Positions 52,092 through 60,060 of a DNA stretch of 64,000 bases are shown piece after piece. A model generated the notes under the pieces. It was given only the letters and a program-made list of their open reading frames with translations. It did not search any database and was not told the origin of the DNA. The stretch's first letter is position 1; the number at the start of each line of letters is the position of its first letter. Where the stretch lies: the NCBI GenBank assembly GCA_036389155.1, contig DASVQN010000028.1, forward strand, positions 62,001-126,000, read 5' to 3'. Origin of the DNA: CADCVT01 sp036389155 (GTDB lineage Bacteria > Actinomycetota > Thermoleophilia > Solirubrobacterales > Solirubrobacteraceae). Position numbers and translations under genes: made by a program.

Positions 52092-52838
52092 ATGCCGAAC
52101 GCGATCGTCACCGGAGGGAACAGCGGCATCGGGCGCGCCACGAGCGTCGCGCTCGCGGCCGCCGGGTTCGACGTCGGGATCACCTGGCATCGCGACGAGG
52201 ACCGCGTCGGGTCGCTGCGCACCGAGGTCGAGGGGCACGGCCGACGTCTGGAGGCCGCCCACCTGGACCTGCACGACCTCGCGGGCGCGTCGAAGACCGT
52301 CGACGGGCTCGCCGACGCGCTCGGCGGGCTCGACGTCCTGGTCAACAACGCCGGCTACGGCAGCGAGACGCCGATCCTCGAGATGGACCTCGCCGAGTGG
52401 CAGGGCGTCATCGACGTAAACCTGAACGGCGCGTTCGTCTGCGCGCAGACCGCGGCGAAGCGGTTCGTCGCCCAGGGGAGCGGCGGGCGGATCGTCAACG
52501 TCACGTCCGTGCACGAGCACATCCCGCTCGAGGGGAGCGGCCCGTACACCGCGTCCAAGCACGGGCTGGGCGGGCTCACGAAGGTCATGGCGCTCGAGCT
52601 GGCCGAGCACGGGATCACCGTCAACTCCGTCGCGCCCGGCCAGATCGCGACGCGGATGACCGGCCAGGAGGACGACGCGCCCGCACCGAGCGAGGGCATC
52701 CCCGTGGGCCGCGCGGGCAAGGCGGAGGAGGTCGCGTCGCTGATCGCGTGGCTCGCGTCGCCCGACTCCTCGTACGTCACGGGGGCGTCGTACGTGGTAG
52801 ACGGTGGGCTGATGCTCATCGCCGCTTCGCACCAGTAG
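52092..52838 (+). CDS. Short-chain dehydrogenase/reductase
   Basis: 248 residues. Classical SDR: cofactor motif TGGNSGIG, DVLVNNAGYG, catalytic Ser in NVTSVHEH, YTASK (Tyr/Lys) and the C-terminal PGQIATRMT. The residue after strand 2 is in GITWHRDED, compatible with NADPH. Substrate unknown; sugar or acyl alcohols are frequent for this group. The kinase gene begins on the next base after its TAG. Confidence 0.92.
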   Translation: MPNAIVTGGNSGIGRATSVALAAAGFDVGITWHRDEDRVGSLRTEVEGHGRRLEAAHLDLHDLAGASKTVDGLADALGGLDVLVNNAGYGSETPILEMDLAEWQGVIDVNLNGAFVCAQTAAKRFVAQGSGGRIVNVTSVHEHIPLEGSGPYTASKHGLGGLTKVMALELAEHGITVNSVAPGQIATRMTGQEDDAPAPSEGIPVGRAGKAEEVASLIAWLASPDSSYVTGASYVVDGGLMLIAASHQ

Positions 52839-54791
52839 ATGGACCTGCAGCCCGGCGACGTCTTCGCCGGCCACCGGATCGACGCGGTCGCCGGCCGCGG
52901 CGGGATGGGCGTCGTCTACCGGGCCGTCGAGCTCGCGCTCGACCGCGTCGTGGCGCTGAAGACGATCTCGCCGGACCTCGCGGCCGACCCGTCCTTCCGC
53001 GCGCGGTTCGTCGCGGAGTCGAAGGCGGCGGCGGGGATCGACCACCCGAACGTCCTGCCGATCTTCTCCGCCGGCGAGGAGCGCGAGATCCCGTTCATCG
53101 CGATGCGCTTCGTCGACGGCGAGGACCTGCGGTCGCTGCTGCGGCGCGCCGGCCCGCTGGCGCCCGAGCGCGCAGCGGCGATCGTCGTGCAGGTCGCGGC
53201 GGCGCTGGACGCCGCGCACGCCCGCGGGCTCGTGCACCGCGACGTCAAGCCGGCGAACGTCCTGCTCGACCGCGGCGACCACGCCTACCTGACGGACTTC
53301 GGGCTGACGAAGCGCGTGCACTCCGAGGCGTCGCGCTCGGCGGCGACGCGGGCGGGCGGCTGGGTGGGGACGCTCGGCTACGTCGCGCCCGAGCAGATCC
53401 GCGACGAGCGCGTCGACGCCCGCACGGACGTCTACGCCCTCGGGTGCGTCCTGCACCACCTCGTGACGGGAGCGCCGCCGTTCGACCGGACGAGCGACGA
53501 GGCGACGCTCTGGGCCCACCTCCACGACCCGCCGCCGTCGACCTCCGGCCCGTTCGCGGACGTCGTCGCGCGCGCCCTCGCGAAGTCGCCGGCCGAGCGC
53601 TTCGCCACGGCGGGCGAGCTCGGCCGAGCGGTCGCGCAGGCGGCCTCCCTGCCTCTCCCGAGCCCGCCCCCGGAGCCCGTCGACGACGCGCCGACCGAGG
53701 TGACTCCGCCGCATCGCCTGCCCGGGCAGAGCGGCGCGGTGGAGGAGGCCGCGCCGCCCACGTCGCACCGGCGGGCTGCCCTCCTCGCCACGCTCGCCGT
53801 CCTCCTCCTCGCGGCCGGCGCCGGCGCGGCCCTCCTCCTCGCGGGCGGCGACGACGACGGCGACGCTCCGGGCGCCGGCTCGACGACCCGCACCGCTCCG
53901 CCGGCCCGCGGGCGGTCGGCGATCGAGGGCGTCGACGTCGGCGCGCGGCCGAACGGCATCGCGGTCGCGCGCGGGTTCGCGTACGTCTCGCGCCCGCGCG
54001 CGAAGAACCTCGAGAAGGTCGACCTCTCGCGCTTCGACCGCGCGAGCAAGAGCTTCCGCGTGGGCCCCGGCGTCACCGACCTCGACGCCGGCTTCGGCGC
54101 GCTGTGGGCGAGCGGGCGCAGCGACGCCGCGCGCCTGACGAAGATCGACCTCGACACCGGCGAGCAGACGGTCACGGACCTCCCCGGCGACAAGCCCGTG
54201 GCCGTCGCGACCGGCACCGAGGACGTGTGGATCGGCATCCGCGGCGAGACCGACGGCGCCGTCGTCCGCGTCGACCCGGACACCGCGCACGTCACGCAGA
54301 CGATCCCGATGCCGGCGAACGTGCAGGACCTCGAGTTCGGCGGCGAGGCCGTGTGGGTGACGAGCACGGAGGAGGACACCGTCACCCGGATCGACCCGCG
54401 CACCGGCGACCAGCGCGTCCTGCACACCGGCCGCGGCCCCGCCGGCCTCACGCACGGCGCCGGCGCGGTCTGGGTCGCGAGCACCGGCGACGCCTCCGTC
54501 GAGCGCATCGACCGGCGCGATCCCAGCGACCGCGCGACGATCGGCGTCCCCGGGCAGCCGCGCGCCGTCGGCTACGGCGGTGGCCGCCTCTGGGTCGCCA
54601 GCTTCACCACGTCCGAGCTCGTGAAGATCGACGGCGCGACCGGGCGGCGCCTGGGCGGCGTGATTCGCACGGCGCTCAACCCGACGAAGGTCGACGTCAC
54701 CGACGACGCGGTCTACGTCATCTCCGCGGCGGGCGGGCGGCTCGAGCGCGTCCGGTTCGAGAGCCGCGACGCAGTAGCGTCCGACCCATGA
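52839..54791 (+). CDS. Ser/Thr protein kinase with extracellular beta-propeller
   Basis: 650 residues. The cytoplasmic kinase domain (about 12-270) has a Gly loop GRGGMGVVYRA, ATP lysine Lys41 (ALKTI), HRDVKPANVLL (Asp135), DFG (153-155) and APEQI. A Pro/Glu linker with a TEVTP stretch, one membrane segment (about 312-335) and an outer YncE/virginiamycin B lyase-like propeller (about 360-640; repeats VDVGARPNGIAVARGFAYVS, VWIGIRGETDGAVVRVDPDT) complete it. PknB-type architecture with a propeller sensor, comparable to PknD. It starts directly after the SDR and overlaps the next gene as ATGA. Confidence 0.93.
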   Translation: MDLQPGDVFAGHRIDAVAGRGGMGVVYRAVELALDRVVALKTISPDLAADPSFRARFVAESKAAAGIDHPNVLPIFSAGEEREIPFIAMRFVDGEDLRSLLRRAGPLAPERAAAIVVQVAAALDAAHARGLVHRDVKPANVLLDRGDHAYLTDFGLTKRVHSEASRSAATRAGGWVGTLGYVAPEQIRDERVDARTDVYALGCVLHHLVTGAPPFDRTSDEATLWAHLHDPPPSTSGPFADVVARALAKSPAERFATAGELGRAVAQAASLPLPSPPPEPVDDAPTEVTPPHRLPGQSGAVEEAAPPTSHRRAALLATLAVLLLAAGAGAALLLAGGDDDGDAPGAGSTTRTAPPARGRSAIEGVDVGARPNGIAVARGFAYVSRPRAKNLEKVDLSRFDRASKSFRVGPGVTDLDAGFGALWASGRSDAARLTKIDLDTGEQTVTDLPGDKPVAVATGTEDVWIGIRGETDGAVVRVDPDTAHVTQTIPMPANVQDLEFGGEAVWVTSTEEDTVTRIDPRTGDQRVLHTGRGPAGLTHGAGAVWVASTGDASVERIDRRDPSDRATIGVPGQPRAVGYGGGRLWVASFTTSELVKIDGATGRRLGGVIRTALNPTKVDVTDDAVYVISAAGGRLERVRFESRDAVASDP

Positions 54792-55986
54792 CCGTCGACA
54801 TCGCCGTGTTCGGCGCCACCGGGTTCGTGGGGAAGCTCACCGCGGAGTACCTCGCCAAGCACGCGCAGGACGGCGTGAGCATCGCGCTCGCCGGGCGCTC
54901 GCAGGAGAAGCTCGAGCGCGTCCGCGCCGACCTCGGCGTCGACTGGCCGCTCATCGCCGGCGACTCGAGCGACCCCGCCGCGATGAAGACGCTGGCCGAG
55001 AGCGCGAAGGTCGTCGCGACGACCGTCGGGCCGTACGCGAAGTACGGCCTCCCGCTCGTCGAGGCGTGCGCCAAGGCCGGCACGCACTACGCCGACCTCA
55101 CCGGCGAGGTCCTCTTCATGCGCGAGACGATCGACCGCTTCCACGACGTCGCCGCGCAGAGCGGCGCGCGGATCGTGCACAACTGCGGCTTCGACTCGAT
55201 CCCCTCCGACATAGGCGTCCTCCTCCTGCACGAGGCCGCGCAGGAGGACCTCGAGGACACGACGCTCGTCGTCCGCGCGATGAAGGGCGGCCCGAGCGGC
55301 GGGACGCTCGCCTCGATGACCGGTCAGATCGACCAGATGAAGTCGTCGCCGGAGCTCAAGAAGGTTGCCGGCGACCCCTACGCCCTCAGCCCGGCCCGCG
55401 ACGCCGAGCCCGACCTCGGCCGCGAGAGCGACATCCTCCTCCCCGTCCACGACGACGATCTCGACCAGTGGCTCGGCCCGTTCGTCATGGCCGGCGTCAA
55501 CACGCGCGTCGTGCGCCGCAGCAACGCGCTGCAGGAGTGGGCGTACGGTAGGCGCTTCCGCTACCGCGAGGCGATGGGGATGGGCGCGGGCCCCGCCGGC
55601 CGCGCGAAGGCGACCGCGCTCGCGGGCGGCGTCGGCGCGCTCGTCGGCGCGCTGAGCTTCGGCCCGAGCGCGCGGCGCTCGACCGCGTCCTGCCCTCCCC
55701 CGGCGAGGGGCCGAGCGAGGAGGCCCGCGAGAAGGGGTTCTTCAGGATCGACGTGCACACGCGGACGGCCAGCGGCAAGCGCTGGGTCTGCCACGTCGTC
55801 GCCCAGGGCGACCCCGGCTACAAGGCGACCGCGGTGATGCTGGGCGAGAGCGCGCTGGCCCTCGCGCTCGACGGCGACAAGCTCCCCAAGCGCGCCGGCG
55901 TCCTCACCCCCTCGACGGCGATCGGCACCGCGCTGGCCGACCGCCTCCGCGCCGCGGGCCACACCTACGACGTCGAGCCGCTCTAG
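54788..55986 (+). CDS. Saccharopine-dehydrogenase-like oxidoreductase, frameshifted
   Basis: About 400 residues after correction. Rossmann motif VFGATGFVGKLTAEYLAKH, LAGRSQEKLERVRADLG, TTVGPYAKYGLPLVEAC, YADLTGEV and HNCGFDSIPSDIGVLLLH are typical of the trans-acting enoyl reductase/saccharopine dehydrogenase-like group. Near 55660-55680 the frame must shift: after ALVGALSFGP the matching tail LDRVLPSPGEGPSEEAREKG, GYKATAVMLGESALALALD and TPSTAIGTAL lies in another frame, ending at TAG 55984. Without the shift the product runs into an Arg/Pro-rich nonsense tail to 55837. The length (1,199 nt) is one base short of a full frame. Coupled to the kinase by ATGA. Confidence 0.8.
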
Positions 55987-56660
55987 CGCACGATTCCCAG
56001 CTGCATCGCCCGCATCGCCAGGTGCGAGCGCTTCTGGTTCTGCGGCAGGTCCTCGATGCCGAACGCGGCGAACAGCGCGCGCAGGTGCGCCTTGACGGCG
56101 TCGACGGAGAGGAACAGCTCCTCGCCGATCGCCTGGTTCGTCGCGGGCGTCGCGAACTCCGACTCCTTGTAGGGACGGCAGAGCGCCTCGAGCACGCGCA
56201 GCTGCGCCGCCGTCAGCGTCGGGGCAGCCGGGCGCCCGCCGGCGGCGACGGTCGGCCGCGAGTCCTCCGGGTCGGGGACGCGGAAGGCGAACAGCGTCTG
56301 CCCCACCTGCACGACGTCGCCGTCGCGCAGCCGGTGGCGGCCGGCCACGCGCGTCCCGTTGACCCACGTCCCGTTGCGCGACAGGCCGTCGTCGACGACC
56401 GTCCACTCGCCGCCGAGGCGCTCGAGCTCGGCGTGCACGCGCGAGACCTCGGTGTCCCACGCCAGCGCGATGTCGTTCGACGGCCCGCGGCCGATCGTCA
56501 CCCGGCTCAGCCCCGGGTGCAGGGCGAAGATCTGCTGGCCGCCCGGCTCGCGGCGGTAGACGATCAGCGGGTCGCCGCGGCGCTCGGCGACTAGCCGCTC
56601 CTGGAGCTCGGCGGGCGTGGCGGCGTGGCGAGCGAGCGGGCTCTGGTCGGTGCTCGGCAC
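55983..56660 (-). CDS. FHA domain - HTH regulator
   Basis: 225 residues from GTG 56660. An FHA domain (about 45-125) shows VTIGRGPSNDIAL, SRVHAELERLGGEW and LSRNGTWVNGTRV, the phosphothreonine-binding site. The C-terminal 75 residues (LTAAQLRVLEALCRPYKESE, IGEELFLSVDAVKAHLRALF) look like a winged or LuxR-like helix-turn-helix. FHA proteins bind phosphorylated partners of Ser/Thr kinases, so it may act with the kinase at 52839-54791. Ends on CTAG shared with the oxidoreductase gene. Confidence 0.88.
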   Translation of the reverse strand: MPSTDQSPLARHAATPAELQERLVAERRGDPLIVYRREPGGQQIFALHPGLSRVTIGRGPSNDIALAWDTEVSRVHAELERLGGEWTVVDDGLSRNGTWVNGTRVAGRHRLRDGDVVQVGQTLFAFRVPDPEDSRPTVAAGGRPAAPTLTAAQLRVLEALCRPYKESEFATPATNQAIGEELFLSVDAVKAHLRALFAAFGIEDLPQNQKRSHLAMRAMQLGIVR

Positions 56661-56683
56661 GGAACGATTCTAGGGCTGTCACG

Positions 56684-57793
56684 ATGCGCGGCCCGATGGC
56701 CGCCGCCCAGGCTCCTCCCCGCCCTTCGCTGACCGCCCGCGTCTTCCGCGGCGCGCTCGCGACGGGGCTCGGCATCGCGATGCTCACCAGCGGGCTGATC
56801 GTGCTCGCGCTCGCGGGCCTGGAGTCCGGGGGCGTGGCGTTCGCGCTCGCGCTCTGCCTCGCGATCCTCCCCGTCCCGATCTACCTCGCGCTCGTGCTGT
56901 GGATCGACCGCTTCGAGCCCGAGCCGGTGCGCATGATCGTCATGACCTTCGCGTGGGGCGCGACGATCGCGTGCCTCGTCGCGATCCTCCTGAACACGAT
57001 CGGCGAGGTGATCGTCTCCGACCAGCTCGGGACCCACGCGGGCGAGATCTACGGGTCCTCGTTCTCGGCGCCGGTCGTCGAGGAGAGCGCGAAGGGCGCC
57101 GTCCTCTTCGGGCTCTTCTGGTGGAGGCGCGAGGAGTTCAACGGCCTGATCGACGGCATCGTGTACGCGGCGCTGGTGGGCCTCGGCTTCGCGATGACCG
57201 AGAACGTCCTCTACTACGGGCGCGGCGCGGCGGAGGAGGGGATCGTCGGCGCGGTGGTGACGTTCGTCGTCCGCGGGATCATGTCCCCGTTCGCCCATCC
57301 GCTGTTCACGGCGATGACCGGGATCGGGCTGGGGCTCGCGGTGACGTCGCGGTCGAAGACGTTCCGCATCGTCGCGCCGCTTGCCGGGCTCGGGCTGGCG
57401 ATGGTGCTGCACAGCCTGTGGAACACCGCCGCGGGCGCCGGCCAGTTCCTGGGCGTCTACGTGCTCATCATGCTCCCGATCTTCCTCGTGCTGTGGGGCG
57501 TGATCGCGCTGGGGCTGCGGCGGGAGGCGAGGCTGATCGCGGCGCACCTGCGCGGCGTGCTGCCCGACGCCGAGGTCGCGGCCCTGTCCTCGCTGAAGGC
57601 GCGCAGGCGGGCGCGCAGGGCGGCGAAGCGGCACGGCGGCCGCAAGGCGAAGCGGGCGGTCGCGGACCTCCAGCAGGTCGCGGCCGAGCTCGCCTTCCAC
57701 CGGGCGCAGGGGCCGCGGGACCGAAGCGGCCAGGCGCGCGAGTCCGCGCTGCTGGCGCGGATCGCCGCGCGCCGGGCCGAGCTCGCGTCCTAG
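56684..57793 (+). CDS. PrsW-family intramembrane metalloprotease
   Basis: 369 residues with about eight membrane segments and a charged C-terminal tail of about 90 residues. PrsW motifs: VVEESAKG (Glu133-Glu134), GFAMTENVLYY, SPFAHPLFTAMTGIGLG and a later LHSLWN; the Glu and His residues would bind zinc. PrsW proteases start the release of sigma factors by cutting anti-sigma factors. The FHA gene lies divergently 24 nt away. The tail is rich in Lys/Arg (SLKARRRARRAAKRHGGRKA). The stop shares CTAG (57790-57793) with a convergent MFS gene. Confidence 0.9.
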   Translation: MRGPMAAAQAPPRPSLTARVFRGALATGLGIAMLTSGLIVLALAGLESGGVAFALALCLAILPVPIYLALVLWIDRFEPEPVRMIVMTFAWGATIACLVAILLNTIGEVIVSDQLGTHAGEIYGSSFSAPVVEESAKGAVLFGLFWWRREEFNGLIDGIVYAALVGLGFAMTENVLYYGRGAAEEGIVGAVVTFVVRGIMSPFAHPLFTAMTGIGLGLAVTSRSKTFRIVAPLAGLGLAMVLHSLWNTAAGAGQFLGVYVLIMLPIFLVLWGVIALGLRREARLIAAHLRGVLPDAEVAALSSLKARRRARRAAKRHGGRKAKRAVADLQQVAAELAFHRAQGPRDRSGQARESALLARIAARRAELAS

Positions 57794-59205
57794 GCCTGCG
57801 CGGGCGCCGCGGGCATCGGCATGGCGACCCGCACCGGGCCGATCGCCAGCGCCGCCACCGACCCGAGCGCCGCCGCGACGATCATGAACAGCCACGCGCC
57901 GTCGAAGTCCGCGCCGTCGCCGAGGATCGCCACGAGGATGGCGACGCCCAGGACGAACCCGATCTGGCGCGACATCGTGAGGACGGCCGAGCCGGTCGCG
58001 AACCGCGTCGGTGGCAGCGAGGAGGCCGCCGCGCTGGCAAGCGCCGGAAGCGTCAGGCCGACGCCGATGCCGGTGACCAGCATCCCCGGGAGCAGCCCGT
58101 CGACGTAGCCGGCGCTCGGGTCGAGCTGCCACAGCCACCAGGCGCTGCCGAGGGCGAAGAGCGCGCACCCGGCGCCCGCGCGGAAGCGCTCCCCTGCCCG
58201 CTCGGCGAAGCGGCCGGAGCGCGCGGCGAAGATCGCCGCCATCAGCGGCCCGGGGGCGAGCTGGATCCCCGCGCGCAGGACCGAGTCGCCCCACACGCCG
58301 GTCTGGAACAGGACGCCGGCGAGGAGCATCGCCGCGAACGCCGCCGAGAACAGGATCGCCGCGAGGTTGGCGAGCGCGAAGCTGCGGACGCGCAGCATCT
58401 CGCGGTCGACCACCGGCGACGGGTGCCTGCCCGAACGCGACCAGAACCACGCGAGCCCGGCGACGGCCGCCGCGAAGGCGGCGAGCGTCGCGGTCCCGTC
58501 CCAGCCCCAGTCCGGCGCCTTGACCAGGCCGAGCGCGAGCGCGCCGATCGAGCCGGTCAGCAGCGCGGTGCCGAGCCAGTCGGGCCAGCGCGCGGACTCG
58601 TCCCTCGTCTCGCGCAGGATGCGCGCGCCGTAGAAGGCGGCGAGCAGCCCGACCGGCAGGTTGACGAGGAAGACGAGGCGCCACGACGCCTCCACGAGCA
58701 GGCCGCCGAGCGGCGGCCCCGTCGCCGCCGCGACGCCGCCGACGGCGGCCCAGATGCCGATCGCGGTCGCGCGCTCCTGCGCATCGAACTCGGGGAGCAG
58801 GAGCGCGAGCGAGGTGGGCAGCAGGACGGCTGCGCCGATGGCCTGGATGACGCGCGCGGCGACGAGCGTCTCGATCGACGGCGCGATGCCGCACAGCGCC
58901 GACGCGCTGACGAAGAGGAGCAGGCCGCCGAGGAACGCGCGGCGCCGTCCGAGCCGGTCGGCGAGCCGCCCCGCCGCCACGAGCAGCGCGGCGAACACGA
59001 TCGCGTACGCGTTCAGGACCCACGACAGCTCGGCGACGTCGGCGCCCGAGAAGTCCTTGGCGATCTCCGGGAACGCGATGTTGACGATGAAGAGGTCGAG
59101 GCTCGCCATGAAGACGGCGATCGAGACGACGAGGAGGACGCGCCAGCGGCGAGGGTCGGCGCCGGCCACGCCCGCTTCGCGGGGCGGAGTCGCGTTCGGT
59201 TGCAT
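57790..59205 (-). CDS. MFS transporter, DHA2 family, HxlR-linked
   Basis: 471 residues from ATG 59205, with about fourteen membrane segments. Motifs: MASLDLFIVNIAFPEIAKDF, SWVLNAYAIVFAALLVAAGR, ADRLGRRRAFLGG and ATGPPLGGLLVEASW. Probably an efflux pump. The ATG lies inside a perfect palindrome (59197-59215), so repressor binding there would block transcription or even translation start. Divergent from the HxlR regulator. Confidence 0.92.
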   Translation of the reverse strand: MQPNATPPREAGVAGADPRRWRVLLVVSIAVFMASLDLFIVNIAFPEIAKDFSGADVAELSWVLNAYAIVFAALLVAAGRLADRLGRRRAFLGGLLLFVSASALCGIAPSIETLVAARVIQAIGAAVLLPTSLALLLPEFDAQERATAIGIWAAVGGVAAATGPPLGGLLVEASWRLVFLVNLPVGLLAAFYGARILRETRDESARWPDWLGTALLTGSIGALALGLVKAPDWGWDGTATLAAFAAAVAGLAWFWSRSGRHPSPVVDREMLRVRSFALANLAAILFSAAFAAMLLAGVLFQTGVWGDSVLRAGIQLAPGPLMAAIFAARSGRFAERAGERFRAGAGCALFALGSAWWLWQLDPSAGYVDGLLPGMLVTGIGVGLTLPALASAAASSLPPTRFATGSAVLTMSRQIGFVLGVAILVAILGDGADFDGAWLFMIVAAALGSVAALAIGPVRVAMPMPAAPAQA

Positions 59206-59240
59206 TTTGCAACCGTAGCTTCGCTGGTAGCATTTTGCAA
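59197..59240. promoter_or_regulatory. Probable HxlR operator pair
   Basis: CGGTTGCATTTTGCAACCG (59197-59215) is a perfect palindrome with 8-base arms and a 3-base centre. GCATTTTGCAA of this site is repeated at 59230-59240, 28 bp away and nearer the HxlR start. Two copies in the 39-nt divergent region of an HxlR-MFS pair is the expected layout for autoregulation plus pump control. Confidence 0.72.
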
Positions 59241-59244
59241 GTAG

Positions 59245-59712
59245 ATGCCGCACAGACCGTTCGAAGGCCAGAACTGCTCCATCGCGGGCGCGCTCGCGCT
59301 CCTCGGCGAGCGCTGGACCCTGCTCGTCATGCGCGAGGTGCTCCTCGGCCGGCGACGCTTCGCCGACATCAAGCGCAACACCGGGGTCGCGCCGAACATC
59401 CTCAGCGACCGCCTCGCGACGCTCGTCGACCACGGGCTGCTCGAGCGCCGGGGCACCGAGTACGTCCCGACGGAGAAGGGCCTCGACGTCAACCCGGTCC
59501 TCGTCGCGCTCATGCAGTGGGGAGACCGCCACGTCTTCGAGGAGGGCGCGCCGCGCGTCCTCGTCCACCGGACGTGCGGCCACGACGCCTCGCCCGTCCT
59601 GCGCTGCTCGCACTGCGACGGCGAGCTCGCGGCGCGGGACCTCCAGGTGCGGCCGGGGCCCGGTGCGTCGGAGGCGCAGCTGCGCGAGCCGTTGCTGCCG
59701 GCTCGGTCGTAG
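59245..59712 (+). CDS. HxlR-family transcriptional regulator
   Basis: 155 residues from ATG 59245. HxlR winged helix: CSIAGALALLGERWTLLVMR, then EVLLGRRRFADIKRNTGVAP and ILSDRLATLVDHGLLERRG. A C-terminal extension has CGHDASPVLRCSHCDGEL, three Cys that resemble a small zinc ribbon and are common in actinobacterial members. It probably represses the divergent MFS gene through the palindromes in the shared promoter. Confidence 0.92.
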   Translation: MPHRPFEGQNCSIAGALALLGERWTLLVMREVLLGRRRFADIKRNTGVAPNILSDRLATLVDHGLLERRGTEYVPTEKGLDVNPVLVALMQWGDRHVFEEGAPRVLVHRTCGHDASPVLRCSHCDGELAARDLQVRPGPGASEAQLREPLLPARS

Positions 59713-59867
59713 GCGCGCTGCGCTCCGCTCGGTTCGCGGCGGAGCCGGTCTCGCTGCTGGAACGGCTCATCGATGGGCTGACCACTCGTTCCCGCGGCCC
59801 GCCTGCCGTGGCGGGAAGCGGACGCGCGGGAGCCCGCCTCACGCGCCCCGGCCGGTCGCCGCGAACC

Positions 59868-59919
59868 CCCACAACGCAACACTCGCGGGGGTGCCGCTCG
59901 ACCTGTGTCGCGTTGTGGG
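59868..59919. repeat. Long imperfect inverted repeat
   Basis: CCCACAACGCAACAC and GTGTCGCGTTGTGGG (complementary at 14 of 15 bases) enclose a 22-nt GC-rich loop. It could form a hairpin that ends HxlR transcription. Confidence 0.55.
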
Positions 59920-60010
59920 CGCTATAGCACCCATGAGTGCACACACCCCCCGTGACGAAGCGGCGAGTGTGACGTTATGGGCCCCGGTCGCGCGGAGCGC
60001 CTTAAACGAC

Positions 60011-60036
60011 GAGCGCCCCGGAAAACCGGGGCGCTC
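60011..60036 (-). terminator. Rho-independent terminator-like hairpin of the sigma gene
   Basis: Perfect 11-bp stem GAGCGCCCCGG/CCGGGGCGCTC with a 4-base loop (AAAA on the plus strand), 25 nt after the sigma factor stop. On the minus strand it is followed by GTCGTTTAAG, a short T-containing tail. Confidence 0.7.
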
Positions 60037-60060
60037 GAAGAAGCGAAACGTCGTAGGCGC

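Larger units (their letters stand above)
59713..60060. other. Intergenic region, 348 bp, with two large hairpins
   Basis: Between HxlR (+) and the sigma factor gene (-). I see no gene. Positions 59868-59882 and 59905-59919 form 15-base arms matching at 14 positions around a 22-nt loop. A second hairpin at 60011-60036 is the likely sigma gene terminator. GGGCGCTATAGCACCC at 59917-59932 is a near-palindrome (14 of 16). Confidence 0.6.
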
